From positions 56,101,816-56,165,815 of the forward strand of contig OZ024938.1 of the NCBI GenBank assembly GCA_964017235.1: a stretch of DNA of 64,000 nt. Direction: 5' to 3'. The first letter of the stretch is position 1. Each line of letters begins with the position of its first letter. The notes under the pieces were generated by a model, which was given only the letters and a program-made list of their open reading frames with translations, did no database searches and was not told the DNA's origin. Of this stretch, positions 1 through 13,212 are shown in pieces. This stretch comes from Sabellastarte sp. h YS-2021 (Eukaryota; Annelida; Polychaeta; Sabellida; Sabellidae). A program made the translations under genes and the position numbers.

Positions 1-360
1 TTCAAGGGATTCAGAAGATCCAGACAGTTATCCGGATCACTCCCAAAATCTTATCACTTCTTCCTTTACCATTTCGGACATATTTTCCTGAAAATTTCAT
101 CAAAATCCGTCCATAAGTTTTTGAGTTATCTTGTTCACAAACAAACAGCCGGACAGATAGACGGACAGACAAACCCAGGCGAAAACATAACCTCCTTGGC
201 TGAGGTAATAAATGATGTGATATGGTGTCATATACTGTGTATGGAGACATTTTTGGAACTAAAGGTACAGAAGGGTGCCTACTTGGGAAAAGGTGAATGG
301 AAATAATGTTTCTTTGTAATTGTTACCCTGAAGGAAGATACCACCATTTATTAAGCTTAC

Positions 361-515
361 AAGGTCCTCAGTGGCCTAGTGGTTAGCAAGTTTGGCATCT
401 AATCATAGGCTGTCACCACTGTGGGTTCGAGTCCCACAAGTGGCAATTCTGAGGACCTGTCCCAATATGACCCTGGCTGTTGAACGGGACGTAAAACCCC
501 AACTTTGACCTTTGT
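361..515 (+). mobile_element. tRNA-derived SINE, copy 1
   Basis: It has a Pol III box A (tggcctagtgg, 372) and box B (ggttcgagtcc, 424) inside a T-arm with a 5-bp stem, flanked by complementary ggtcctc/gaggacc ends. The tail 'ctgttgaacgggacgtaaaa' is shared with other copies in this window. Confidence 0.7.
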
Positions 516-1140
516 ATTAAGCTTACAATCAAATGCTTTACAATCAATATAAAATAAAATCTCCCTTTGTTACTTCAGTGTTTATTTTGAGCTAATTAGT
601 CTGTACGTATTTTATAGAAGTCTGAAAGGCACCTCATTTGCTACTCCCTTTGGGGTTGGCATTTACAAATGATCTGTCTCAGTATTCCCCAATCTGTTTA
701 TGAGCCAACAGTGCAACAATGCAAGGTTCAAAATTTGGGAAACCCAATGCCTTGTTTCTCTGTTTCATAAAGAGTATATCCAAGATAAAAACACACCACA
801 ATTATTTCAGTCCTAGTAACAGAGACTATAATTGTGTAACTTTTGTAACAGGAATTATAATGAAATTTATGGGTTAATAAAGTACTGTTTAATAACATAC
901 ACATTGTGTTTTACAGAGTAAGTTGAGAAACACTAAATTTCATTCTCATTTGTACTGTTTATTTGTGTTTAAATGTTTTTCATTGGACAGTTTAAACTAT
1001 GGCTTTACTAATAAAAAAATGAGTGTTTATCAGTAGTTAACAGAAGGGGCACAATAACAGTTGTTCTAACATAAGCAAAATGTGTAAGATATCTGCAGTA
1101 TTGGGACACCTTCAGTTTACTAAACAGTGACCACAAAATT

Positions 1141-1383
1141 TTGCCAAAAATTTTAAAACAGCAGGTTAAAATGCTTATGATGAGGATAAAGAAAGATATA
1201 TTATTAAGGTGGTTTGTATGTCAACACACGAGAATTATAAAATATGTCATGACATATACTGGTTTGCAAAACCAATCAGGTTATTTTGTATTGGTAGATT
1301 TGGAGAAGCCCTTTGACACTGTTGAATGGCATATCATGCTAATGATATGTAGCGTTTCTCAAGATTCAAGGTCAACGGACTAA
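1141..1383 (+). pseudogene. LINE reverse transcriptase remnant
   Basis: The frame contains GYFVLVDLEKPFDTVEW, the palm motif A region of non-LTR reverse transcriptases (usual form F-V-D-F-E-K-A-F-D), preceded by a stretch like the conserved IGENIRLI...YT segment. The catalytic Asp region is intact locally, but the frame ends soon after and no other RT motifs were found nearby. It is a decayed fragment, probably L1/Tx1-like. Confidence 0.6.
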
Positions 1384-2043
1384 GTTGAAAGGTCAGAATT
1401 TCCAAACTGTGGTTTTCCACGGTTTTAAGGGATCAAGTTCAATAGACTTAGCTTAGGCAGTTGAGGTTCTGGCTAGAAATTTATAAAAACGTGAAAAAAC
1501 TCTACTTGCTATGAACGATTTGTCATGATCCAAGCATTGTCAATCTTTTTAATACAGCGAATATCATAAACCTAGCTCTTTTATGTCTTGAAAGGATATC
1601 ACTGTTTGATGAGACTTTTAAAAATAGTTGTCAGTGCCACATCCACATTTAGTCTTGTAATATCACATGATACATTCCAAAACTGTTAAAACAAGGAAAA
1701 CCTCGTTTCCCATTGGAAACAATATATATAACAACAATATTCCTTAATTCATCCTCAGATTTTTTCCACCAATCTCATCCTGTTAGAAAAACCATGCCAA
1801 AAATATGTCAGGGATAATAAACCGGAAGAAATGCAAAAGGGGCATAAGTGAGAGATGTTAAAAAAATGAACTGGTGTTTTACTTGTGGAGTTCTTACAGG
1901 ACTGTGTGATGCCATACTCCTGAATTTATTGCACAATTAAAATGGTCAAACGTGGTAATAAAGCAATGATGAACAAATTTGCTCAGTAAATAATCATTTG
2001 TTTTCCTATTTTTATTTTGATAAGATTCAGTGCCATGGTGGTG

Positions 2044-2061
2044 GTGGGGGGGGGGGGGGGG
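2044..2061 (+). repeat. Poly-G tract
   Basis: A GTGGTG start runs into about 18 consecutive G. It is a potential quadruplex former and a likely assembly or sequencing length uncertainty. Confidence 0.85.
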
Positions 2062-3539
2062 TCTTTCCTTTTTTGTCTCCCAGCTTTACACCCATTCTTA
2101 ATGCAAGATAAATTGTATTGATTAGGCGTCTTGTATGCCTCTTGTATCAGCAAAAAATTAATGGAGGTGGAGATCATTTAACTTGAGCAAATAATGATAA
2201 CCCATAATTTTTCAATTCCAACGAAAAGTGGTGATTTAATATGCTCATTGTTTTCGGTTTATTGCAACTAATGAATTTTGTAATTTATCAGAATGATCTC
2301 TAATGATGATTGCTGAACATGTTTATAACTTTTACAAATACCAATTCTCTCCTTTTTGGCCAAAAAAACAATCACATTTGTTGTGCAATGGAATTTAGTA
2401 AAATGAAGTCACAGAGCTTGATACAAATATATGACCTTTAGCAGGGTGTGTCCATATGTTTACTGAGTAGGCCCACAATTTTAAAATCTGTATCAAGTAT
2501 TTCCATTTCCATGAATGCAAAAGTAATTTGCAAATGCTTATTAAAATAAGTACTATTAAAATTAACGGTTTAACTCATGGATACACAAAAAAGTCACTGA
2601 GTCATTGTGGATTAACAATTGCAGAGCATGTAAACACTTGGAAAAAATAAACACTTGTGTTTTACTACTAAAAAGAGTGGCAAAAAGCGAATGGACATAG
2701 TTTACAAAGATTCATAACGATTCTTTGCTCTTTTTATCTTTATTTTAAGAGTTTTCTCTGTCCATTTGAGAAAATCACCATTTTGGAATTACAGTCTTGC
2801 TGAAAAACATTAAGAATGTTTACAATTTTCTTGAGAAACAAACTTGAAGTATCAAACATTTAAGTAACAGAATGAACCATAGAGATAATGTAACTTATTG
2901 GAAATCCAATTTTATTTTTAAATAATAAATATAACTTTGACCTTTGAGTTTTTGGCTTGGATTAATATCAAACCTTTTCGCAAAGTAAGACCCGGGGAAT
3001 GATTGACAGTGATGAAATTACTCATATTTAAAATTTAAGGACCAAATTTCCTATCAAAGATGATCCGGATTATTCTCTGGTGATATGGAACAGACTGGAG
3101 AGTTTTCTCGCTGTAAGTTACCAGTTTAATGCTGGATATTCAACTAATAACCAAAAAAGGCAGCGCAGAGATGAACTTCACCTATTTATTTTTCACCTAT
3201 TTAAGTCAATTGGTATCAGCATGCAAGAATATATTTAAACATAAAACATAGAGCCTAGGTCACAAACTGGAGAGGGTACCCCGATAACGTGGGTGAATAA
3301 TTGAGTCCCAGGCGATTTTAAAGTCACCAACATTTGCAAGAGCGAGGTAGGAAGTTCGAATCAAGCGATAAAAATATGCTAGTTGATTGAGAATGCCCAG
3401 CAAACTGGTAAAGTTTTTGGCCACTTTCACATAAAATGCATGATCTTTAAAGAATTGGCTGCAAATTAGATGAGAATCACATGCAAGCTACGTAGACTCC
3501 TCTGACAGAGACTAAGAGGGGGGTGAGGTAAGGGAGATG

Positions 3540-3775
3540 AACCAATTTTAAACAATAGTAATTTAGATGGAGAGGATGAGAATCATGCAGAAACTATTGG
3601 AGATCCTGAGAGATACACAGCAATGTGACATGGTGTTGGCTAGAACCATTTTTGAAAGATGCCACAAGGTGTCATCCCAGGGCCAGAAGATACTGGATCA
3701 AACCTTGCTGGCGAGAAGATTTGGCTTTGGTCACTGTGACAGACACATGGCAAAATTGGAAAATTAAGATGTGGC
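3540..3775 (+). pseudogene. Possible LINE ORF1 (nucleic-acid-binding) remnant
   Basis: The frame from 3567 includes FERCHKVSSQGQ and ARRFGFGHCDRHMAK. This recalls the ierchrv...arf..y.dr segment of L1/Tx1-type ORF1 proteins. Flanking frames are broken. It may belong to the same decayed element family as the fragment at 1141-1383. Confidence 0.35.
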
Positions 3776-5404
3776 TGCCTTAAATAATTTTGTTGGATTG
3801 AACCCTTCCATGTTTTAAAGAAGTCTTTGATAGTCTGGGGCCTAGAGTAGAAAATTACAACCTGGAACAGAAAGGCAATCAGTCAATCCTGGTTGTAGGC
3901 TGGCCATCACCTTGCATTTACTAGCTACTTGCTGGGGAGAGACAGGACTCTGATATACAGCTTCCATGTGGACAGGCAACACCATTTCATTGATTCTGTG
4001 CCAGTGCTATGATGCCATGTTTTGATGAATACTCAGCAGAAATTATGCAGAGTCCAATGACAAGCACTGAGTGGAAAGCAGCTGTGTTTCATCCAGATGG
4101 AACTTCCACCATTCTCTGGCTGCAATACCAATGACAAAAAGTGGCAGTTTGATATCAGAAGAGATGTGGCTCACTTAACTACTACTATAAAATATCTGTA
4201 GTGGATAACACTTATACTGCATAGTTACCTTCACCAAGTAGGTTATGTAATTGATGGTATACGTTTGTCTCTTGGCATGGAAAATAAATTGAAAAAAAAA
4301 ATCAATGACAGATTCCGATTCAATTTTCAGAATATGTTAGCAGTTGCATATTGAACAAATGAATAGGTAGTGGTGATGATCCAGATCTCCATCTATATAA
4401 AGTATTTTATTATTGCACGCACAGGCGATATTGGAGGCTTTGGGCCTCGGCGAAAGTGTGCATCCTCTTGGTACTCTTCATAAGAATATTTTTGCTTGTA
4501 TATATGTACCTTGCTTCTTGAGTGCGTGACTTTTGACAAATCGTGTATACTGCTGGTTTATCAATATTGCCCTGGAGAATACTAACTCGATCTTCAAACC
4601 TTTGGACCAAATATGTGTAACATAAATGGTTTACCTTCTTGCTATAATTACGTGTTAGAACAGACAGGTGTCATTTGCAATTGATTGTAGAAAAGAAAGG
4701 AGTAATTATACATTGTTATCTCTGCTACATTACCTGAAGACTAATAACTGCATTAAGCTTCATTGGACTATTCGATTTTTTGGCAGTTATACTAGTGTTG
4801 TAGGAAGTTTAGTTTCCTGTATCTATCGAAGTTGTGCTATTAAAATATTCAACCTCTCTACATACAGACTCTAAGGTTTATTAAGTGATCATTGCTCAAG
4901 AGTTTCTCTACAACTAACTAGATATGTCGGGGAACCAGGGGAAATTCAGATGTAACAACCCTACTGAATAATTAGATTTTAGCCCTCACAAGATTGGAAA
5001 AAGGGTCAAAGAGGAAACTAGTCTTGCTAAAGGCTGGAGTTACTTTTTTAATTAGCGGGAAAAAACATTCAGTTTACATAATAAAGTTTCAATAAAGTTT
5101 TAATAAAATGTTTTCAGTTGTAAGATTGATTATTATATCCATATAATATATAGTGCTCAAGATTATTTTATTTTTGTGTTGGCAACATTAAATATATACT
5201 GTATACAGTAAATGTTCCCAATTTAACAGTTTTGAATTGAAATGTTTATTAGAAAAATAAAAATCATAAAATTGAAATGACCCAATGTATATTTTTTGTA
5301 GTGAATTTTTCTCTCTCTTTCTTCTATTTTATTTCCTTATGCTAGTTCTGTGTTCGTGTTTCAGTTTTTTCTTCTTTGTACATTTACTGTTTATGTACCA
5401 TTCC

Positions 5405-5700
5405 ATTTGAGCAAATTTGAGCCTCAAGCAAAAGTAAGGGGAAGCACTGCTTCTATGTAAAGACACTTCATTCCACAGACCTAAGAGTATTGCTGCAAAA
5501 CATTGAAGGTTTTTAATGGGGTGATGTGACATTTATGAAGGCTAACTATTTGTGCACATGTTTGCAAAATATATGTGATACAAATTTGAACCCTGAATAA
5601 GGGTAATTTGAAGCACTTCTGATATAGAGATAGTTCATTCCATAGACTACTTGAAGTATTGGTGGAAAGGCTTTAAAATTAATATGGGTACTGTAAGTAA
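5405..5700 (+). repeat. Diverged tandem duplication, roughly 165-170 bp
   Basis: 'aaatttgagcctcaagcaaa' with 'cttcattccacagac' (5410-5485) is echoed by 'caaatttgaaccctgaataa' with 'gttcattccatagac' (5580-5650). Otherwise no gene is seen here. Confidence 0.5.
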
Positions 5701-6589
5701 ACTTGGAGTAATTTGTGACTATCCTTTTTTAATACACCTGCAACGTACTTAGTTCAGACATGGTAATACTACAATAGTCAAGGCGACTACCTACTGAGGC
5801 ATTTGCACCAATGGTAGCAGTGTTTTAATGTAAGTAGCAAACAACCATAGCAAAGCATCTTAACAGTACAAAATAGCCATCACATATCTCCTGGCCACAC
5901 AGAGTCTGGTTCCCATCCCACTTTTCTCTGTGGAAAAAGGTCTGGTGTCGGCCAACAGTATGCATACTTAGCATTGGTACTTGCACTAAACAAAAGTAGG
6001 AAAGAAGCAACATAACATAATTATGCTCAACTAGCATGGTGCACATTTCGATATTAGTTCCTTCATATTTGGTGTAATGTTATCAGATGATAGTTTAAGT
6101 AAACAGTTTTATGTAGATGAAAAATTTAAGGTTTTAAGGTATTTATTATTGGTCAAAAATAAGTTTTTCATTTTAAATAAATTGCCTCACCAAATCTTCT
6201 TTTACTTCATCATAAGTGTTGAAATTAAAATGTTGATTGTAAAACTAACTTAAACCTTATTAAACAGATATGAATGATTTAATTATTTTTTAAATCATAA
6301 ATGTTCCTGGTTTGCAACAATCAGTTCTAAAATGCATCGCAGTAAAGATAGGCTAGAAGATCACCTAGCGTACACCTGTCCCTTTTTGCTAACGTAGACA
6401 GGTACTCAGTCTAGGACCTACTTCGCACATGAAAACTTAGCATAAGCAAGATCTACATATGCAAGCTGCAAAGTAATCAGAAACACGAGCAGTGCACTAG
6501 AGTAGTGCACATTTCATGAAAGGTTTAGAGATGCAAAGAAAATTTTCCTTAGACATGCGAGACTCGGCGAGAGCTCATACACAACAGGA

Positions 6590-6792
6590 CTGAAAAGTCT
6601 TTTGGTATAGATGTGCCAGCTGCAAAGCCATCAGAGACACGAGTAGTGCTCCAGAATTTATGAAGACTGGTGGCAAAAAAAATAATGAGTCAGATAAACC
6701 CTGTGTCTGGCCTAGAACTCAGGCGGTCACCCATCCAAGTACTAACATAGCCCATTGCTGCTTAGCTTTAATGATGAGGCAGGTAGTCACAC
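6590..6792 (-). mobile_element. 5S rRNA-derived SINE (SINE3-like)
   Basis: The minus strand from 6790 to about 6715 reads like the 3' half of 5S rRNA: 'aaagctaagcagcaatgggc', then 'ttagtacttggatgggtgac' and 'cgcctg'. The 5' part is diverged. The following body to about 6590 is unrelated to 5S. The sequence could be a 5S pseudogene, but it shares derived bases with the copy at 34797, which favours a SINE. Confidence 0.6.
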
Positions 6793-7445
6793 AATTCATG
6801 AAAGTATGGTGACAGAAAAAAGGAAAAAGTGATCTCTAGAAGAACAAACCTCGCCAGAGCTAACGCTTAATAACACCCAAAGATTTCTAACAACCACAAC
6901 AAGGGACATCAGACTCTCAAGACTTTTGGAAGGTTCTAGAGTTATATCAGTGTTGAGTTTTAAGTTGTTTGCAAACATCCATCTTCGAAAAAAATTATTG
7001 AAGCTGTTTAAGGTACGAATAAATAATTCAAGCACAAACACAAATATCTTTTACTTTTATACCCGATTAAACTAATTAAAAACTATACCACATCATGATC
7101 AATAATAAAACTGGAAGGTTTAATTTTTTTAATCTAAATTAATCAGTTGCATGAATAACTAATTGATCAAAGGTGCAGTTAAAACAAATAAGTTCTTGGG
7201 CTACTTTCATTTAAAAACAACCTTTATTCATAGGGAATTACTGATCCATTTTAAGTTTATTGTCCCCTGTACTAATTTATTGGTTAAGTGATCATTTAGT
7301 TTATGAATAGAAACGGGATATTTTTTACAATGGAAATAACACTGTATTTCCACATAATACCTTCAATAAAGTATTTTTGTCTGTACAATACTTTGTTGTC
7401 TTTTAGCGTTGTTAGTTAAAGGACTTCAAACGTTCTGATCAATGT

Positions 7446-7566
7446 TTTCTCGCCTCAGTTGGCTAGCGGTTAAATACAACTCATTACAGAATAATGGTAG
7501 CAATGATAGCTGATATAAATGTGTTACTAATAGTTAAATGGGACATCAAACCCCAGCTTTGACCCT
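7446..7566 (+). mobile_element. Degenerate tRNA-derived SINE
   Basis: A box A-like 'ttggctagcggtta' and a tail 'gggacatcaaaccccagctt' match copy 1, with the middle eroded and box B lost. Confidence 0.4.
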
Positions 7567-9138
7567 GTTGAGTTTTGATGAAAGTATATCGTTTTTGTTG
7601 ATTTGTCAGAGGCAATATTTTATAAGGAGTTGGCTCCATTACTTTTTTTCAAGTGTGACTTGAAATGTTCACAAATAGATCAGATTTCATGATTTTGCTT
7701 TCAATTTATCATTTAACACATTAACTGTGGCCACCTGGGGACACTGCTGCATTGTGGTCATTAGAACTCTGAATCAATTGGCTAGGATATCTAATACATA
7801 TTTTTTACTCCCCTGCTACCTCTGGATATCCGGTGGTAGCACCACTTTTCATTCCTTTAATTCAGTAGTAACTCTAGTACCTTGTGGACAATTTTTGTCA
7901 ACTTTTAGCTTAAATATGATATTGCAAACTCATTATTTGGTCCACTAATAATGTCACTTATCTGTATAATCAGTTTGGAGATAATCTAGTTTAATTATTC
8001 AACAGATATGCACCAGAAATGCTTATTTTTTATCTGCTCCTAAGTGGATTTATGACATCTAGGTTAAAAGGCATGGAGAAAAACAAAACATACTGTCAAT
8101 AGGTCAACACTTAAGAAGCAGAGTCTATGGAATTGTGAATACTCAACAAGCCAAAAGTTGAAAAAAAAAACATTTATTGGAAATAGTAAATAATGGAAAG
8201 GTTTGCAGGTGACACTATATAATATAATCTATCCTGCACAACTAGTTTGTACTTGGTCCCAATTCAAGTTTCCTCTTTTATTTAAAAACTATCTATTAAA
8301 TAGCCTTTTTTGCTATGTTCTCATGCATCTCAAACTTGGTTATCCATGTTGCAAAGCAGTTTACCCTTCTTGATGTCTGGCTGATAGTGACGTCATTTTG
8401 CCCACTTAAAACATTATTAGTAACAAATAGGATTAAAATGACAAGCAATTCTGAATGAATACCTCTACAAGGAAACTCCAGGTGCAACAATGAACCGCTA
8501 AACTTTCCCATGAATAAACGCAGTGGTTAGGTTACTTAGTGCTTTAAATACTGGTAACTTTGAAACATTTATTGAGATTTTTCTTGTAAAATTACACTCA
8601 TTATGTAATGTTATAAACTCCTGAAGTAAATAGTTGATATACAATGCCCATCTCAAGCTTACACCCACATAATTACAATGTACTCAGGTTAAAATGGAAC
8701 TTTAAGACTAGATAATGAATAAATGGCAAACCAACATAATGAAGTCTGATCTCTTGAAATGAAGCTGTCCAGCATCAGTACTGTTAATGACCCTCGTGGT
8801 GAAACATATTGTTGGCACATCACTGGCCACGGTATGCTCACCTGACTTGAAGTCTTGAATATATCAAGGTAAAACATCTTCAAACTTGCGGGAAATAAGT
8901 ATTTGCTTTTAAATATATAATGTTAGCATTTGATCATCACAGTTTTATTTTTTGGCATATTATCCTTATAGTCTTTGAACTATTTTGTTAGGAAATGGAC
9001 CACTTACAATCATTTAATTATTGTATCAGAAATTACTATGAATATGAAATATACTATATTTCTGTTAAATGAATTTATTTCTTATCATATTCTTAACTTT
9101 TATACACCTCAAGTAATTTTAATTATACCATTTTTTTT

Positions 9139-9158
9139 GGGGGGGGGGGGGGGGGGGG
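9139..9158 (+). repeat. Poly-G tract of about 20
   Basis: A T8 run is followed directly by about 20 consecutive G, a strong strand asymmetry in otherwise AT-rich DNA. Confidence 0.88.
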
Positions 9159-9820
9159 CATGAGAAATTTTCAGTAGCATGTCATTTAATTTTTGTCATT
9201 AATTTTTGTTGCCAAGAAGATTACTATAACTACATGTATTTGGTTCACAAAAGTTTCCAGTCATCCTATCTTATGGGGGTCTACTAAGGCCCTCATTCAA
9301 TTCAAGGTCTGCCCTCTGGTCACAAATCTTGATAAGATGGCCTGAAAGCTAGGATGATCTAAAAATGCATTGTCCATTTAGAACCGTATTTGGCCTAAAA
9401 CTGGGGTGACAGGCAGACAAGATTATATAAATCTTTTTACTCTACGATGCCAACAAACAACAACAAATTCGTCGAACAGATGCCGATTTTTAATATTTCT
9501 GAAATTACGTTACCAACAAACGTATCATTCATTAGAAATGTCTTTTCACAGAGCTTCTTCTCATTTTTTGCACAAAAATTCATGCAGAAATGGATGAAAA
9601 GTATTATGTTCACTGGTGCCCTATATACCTGACAGTCTTTATGTATTCTTATATAAGTAAAACATCCCTTATTATGCAACAATGAAAATATGTCACTCAT
9701 AAAGATAAACAATATAATAATCATACTACGCACTTGTTTAATGCTATCATCTTCATCTGTGATCATATTTATATATGTGTCATTAGGCAAGATTTCCTAT
9801 TTACATAGCTATATGTGTAA

Positions 9821-9940
9821 CCATGTGATTTATACTGTTCATTGAGCCTGATGAAAGGTTAGTGTTTATCAATAGCGATCCATGTGTTTTATATTGTTAA
9901 TTTAACCGAATGAAAGGCTAGTGTTGACCAATAGCTAGTT
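9821..9940 (+). repeat. Tandem duplication, 59-bp period, two copies
   Basis: 'ccatgtgatttatactgttc' at 9821 and 'ccatgtgttttatattgtta' at 9880 start two diverged copies, each continuing with 'gatgaaaggttagtgtt' or 'aatgaaaggctagtgtt' and 'caatagc'. Confidence 0.6.
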
Positions 9941-11479
9941 GTTTAAATGGGTAATGTGGCCTGGGGAAAGACATACTAATTATTTAACAAGTTCAAAATA
10001 TGTGACACATTGCTTTGTGTTTCTGTACTAAATATTTGTTGACACCTGTTTGGGTATTTTGGAGGAAAAATGGAATGTGATATTTGTGTTTGTGCTTTTG
10101 AAGGAACAAGGTTTTGGTTGCTGGAAAGTGTTTCTTGGATATTAATCAGTTTGGTACCTAAATTTGTATTGTAAAACTATCATAAACATCATGTTAAATT
10201 TTGTACATATTGGGTTGGTTTTAAATGAGTCTTAAATATATTCAGGCATTTCAAAAGTAGTTGTGATGTAAATGCCACACAGTAGGTTAATTTTGTCTAG
10301 CAGTGTCTGTGCAGTGATAGTTTGATTTTGTTTTGAAGTGTAAGTTTTAATACTGCTTCAGTGCAAATGAATTATGTACTGGAATACTTTAGTTGCTTTA
10401 TAGCATGAAGTTATTTCCATATTTTATTGCAGTGGGATGGAAATCTCTTAGGTGAATCTTCATTGTGGTTGCAGAGTATTGTATGATAGCTGTAGCAAGA
10501 CTATTGCTCCGCAAGACGTTATCGTCATGGCCACGGCAGTAAACGGCGATTTACACAGGGGATGAATTCCTTAACATTATTGTGTGAGTGTGAATCTGGT
10601 ATAAATATGCAAACAATGACAATGTGCTGCGTTCATTAGATAACTTAATGTTATTTTGCTGAAACTAAAACATAAACCACCCAAATATCGCTCAAATAAC
10701 TGAAATTTGTGACTAATGTTATCACCATAGTATTATCCAGCCATTCAACTATACTTACAATATATTATTATCGCATTTAATTAAATATTCATAAGCAATT
10801 TGAAAGCTTATAGAAGTAAAATTGCAAAATTTGTTATTTTTCTTTCTCTCTCTTTCTATCTTGCACATTTGTTTCGTAGTAATAAATAGGAGACTACTCA
10901 TAATCTACAACTTCATTATGAGCAGTCAATTTTAAGGTGGAAACAACAATACAAATTTTCTGTTAGCTGGTGTTTTGAATACACAGAAGTAGGAAACGGC
11001 TAAGAATGTGACATTTTTTTATTGTTAAGAAAGATGCTGACAAATTGACAAGGTAAATGTGGGCATATAGGCACTGTGCCAACACATTGTTCAGTTTAAG
11101 GAAAAGAGTGCTTTATGTATTAGCATATAAGATAATGTATCTCCAAGTTCCTCTGTCTTCACATCAACACAAACACAGTGAAACTATTATCCGCAGAAAT
11201 CACATCCAACCCAGTCAATTTGGGCCTTCTTGCATAATGTTTTCCCCTTTCCCGTAACTGGAGGAAATTCATTGAAACACTTGTAGCAAATACTGTCATC
11301 AATGACATCATGTGATGTGAAATCATTCATTCTGGATGGACTGAAAGTGCCAGCTTATGCATTATCTTCTACAATGTTAAAGCATTTCATTGGGAATGTG
11401 TCACCAACCTTAGAATAATTTTTTTTACCAAAAAATCGATTACTTCAGCATTATGACCAATTATTTATGTCTTGGTTTG

Positions 11480-11695
11480 CATTTAAACGTCCCCATTAAC
11501 ACTATATAGGTCATATCATGATGGGTAGTTTTATGGCCAGGAGACATCAGTTCATACAGTTGGCCAAGGTTCTATACTGTAAACTGCCAAACATCGGCAT
11601 TAAATTACCATCTTCTCCACATAATGTTAAGGGTTTGAACTGCCAACCTCAGACAGGAGATTCTTTCACTGGTGCAAGCAGATGGGCCCTCTAAA
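11480..11695 (-). mobile_element. Degenerate tRNA-derived SINE, reverse
   Basis: 'ggtcatatcatgatgggtag', 'ggttctatactgtaaactgc' and a worn 'gggtttgaactgccaac' box B region follow the layout of the well-kept copy at 23040-23283. Confidence 0.5.
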
Positions 11696-12042
11696 GATTA
11701 TTCAAGGATATCATGATTTCATTGTGCAAGACTTACTTCATCAACCATAGGTTTCCCAATTAGCACTTTCCCTGCTGTCACACTCATTACTCTGAATTAC
11801 TGACCTACATAATCCCCACTTTGCTTTCAGCACAAACTTTGATGACATATGCCAATGGTATTGCCATAGCAGCAAGTATACTGAGCCAGCAAAACAATAC
11901 ATTACATTAATTTACAATATGTGAAAAACATGTAAAAAACATGTATGCATGTGTCTGGAAATGAGTACTTCCAAATCAGTGACACTACAATTGTTTCAAG
12001 TTTTGCCTCTTAAGTACTTAAATCACTTATGATAGCCTAGGG

Positions 12043-12165
12043 TTATTTACCATCATAAGATTTGCTATTGCTGCCACAACCTTTGACAACATGCTCCACT
12101 GAGTCATCATCAGATTCCTTGGCTGAGACCTTTGTTTTTTTCTTCTTGTCACTCTTGGAATACAG
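12043..12165 (-). CDS. Possible C-terminal exon of the transposase gene (Lys/Ser/Asp-rich)
   Basis: After AATTTGTAG on the minus strand, a phase-0 frame encodes 40 residues with KSDKKKKTK, ESDDDSVEH and KGCGSNSKS, then TAA. This basic-then-acidic tail resembles the C-termini of DDE_1 transposases. No intermediate exon linking it in phase to 13493-13213 was found, although a GTAAGA donor lies at the end of that exon. Confidence 0.3.
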   Translation of the reverse strand: MYSKSDKKKKTKVSAKESDDDSVEHVVKGCGSNSKSYDGK

Positions 12166-13004
12166 CTACAAATTACAATGAACACGTACCTTACCACAAT
12201 AATGCCTTGGCAATCAACTTCCTGAAAGACAGCATCAGAGAAGCCCTTACCCCACAGCCAGGGGAAAGACTTTGCAACACCATGACATATAGAAGTAGTG
12301 AAACAATACAAAGATTGGGACACTTTCATAAAAATATCAGTGACATAAAGGTCCAAATAATATTTAAGTAGAGATTATAATGTGTAAGAGTAAAACAAAA
12401 GTATGTAAAGATCAAGCAGAAGAAATAGACAGTTGAAAAAAAAGGTGACAAAATTAATCAGTAATGAAACAATAACATTTATTCATCAGTAAACTAACAA
12501 TCATGAAACTATAAAATTTATTAATTGGAAAATAGTTGTCATTGGACATAGGGCAATAATATAAAAGTATATGGAATGACCAGTTACTACAGTCCATAAA
12601 TCTTGTCACAGGAGAAACATGTACCAAATATGGCAGGTTTACACACTTTGGCAGAGACAAAATTAAAGGTCATATCATGATGCACACCTACAACCCCTAA
12701 GCAATGTCCCTAAAAGCCATTAACTTCTTACACGTCATGGTTTTTGAGATAAAGGCCAAACAAACAACTCTCACTGCCCACCCACCCATCTATTTAGACA
12801 TCATGGGTGAAAATAATACCCCATGAGACCTTAAGGACTGTAGGTTAAAAAATAGCATGTCACCTTGAAGCAGTGGCTTACAAATGTGAATGTAAATAGA
12901 AATGAAGCACAAACTTTTAATTGCAGTGCCAAACGTCACTGTTGATATATGTGACTGCATTTTATTTCTAAATTTTATATCAGATACTGCAAAAGTGCAC
13001 AAGA

Positions 13005-13131
13005 TGCATGCCATGGTGATGTATTGTGACAAAATATTTAATAATTTAAAATAACCTTGGTTAAATAGCGCTTTGAGTCCTGTAGTATATGGAGATATTG
13101 CGCTGAGTATAAATACATAATAATAATAATA
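13005..13131 (+). mobile_element. Possible LINE 3' terminus
   Basis: 'tagcgctttgagtcctgtag' followed by 'attgcgctgagtataaatac' and a TAATAATAAT tail resembles the 3' ends of CR1/L2-type elements (gcgctttgagt ... gcgctatataaat, then a short repeat). No coding part remains. Confidence 0.4.
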
Positions 13132-13212
13132 CACATTCATATAAATACATAAGAGTAACACTGATGCAGATATTATTATAATGAAATATATATTTATTTA
13201 AGCCTGATTGTC

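Larger units (their letters stand above)
516..3539. other. Non-coding stretch, 516-3539, apart from the RT remnant
   Basis: AT-rich DNA without a supportable gene. It contains the LINE RT remnant at 1141-1383 and the G tract at 2044. Short frames elsewhere show no recognisable protein pattern. Confidence 0.5.
3776..12042. other. Non-coding stretch with scattered repeats
   Basis: No gene is supported. Contents are the tandem duplications at 5405 and 9821, the 5S-SINE at 6590-6792, SINE remnants at 7446 and 11480, and the G tract at 9139. A CpG-bearing patch near 10500-10560 has an ATG in good context (10526) that stops after 12 codons. Everything else is featureless AT-rich sequence. Confidence 0.5.

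Noticed and set aside
361-458. A functional tRNA gene
   Set aside because: The box A/B region sits in a 96-nt head with an oversized middle and is followed by the SINE tail, so it is a SINE head.
10526-10564. ATG in good context in a CpG-bearing patch
   Set aside because: It stops after 12 codons and no convincing donor precedes the stop.
12027-12371. Overlapping 79- and 109-codon frames on opposite strands
   Set aside because: The third frame (the Lys/Asp-rich exon at 12043-12165) fits the transposase context better. These two show no protein pattern.
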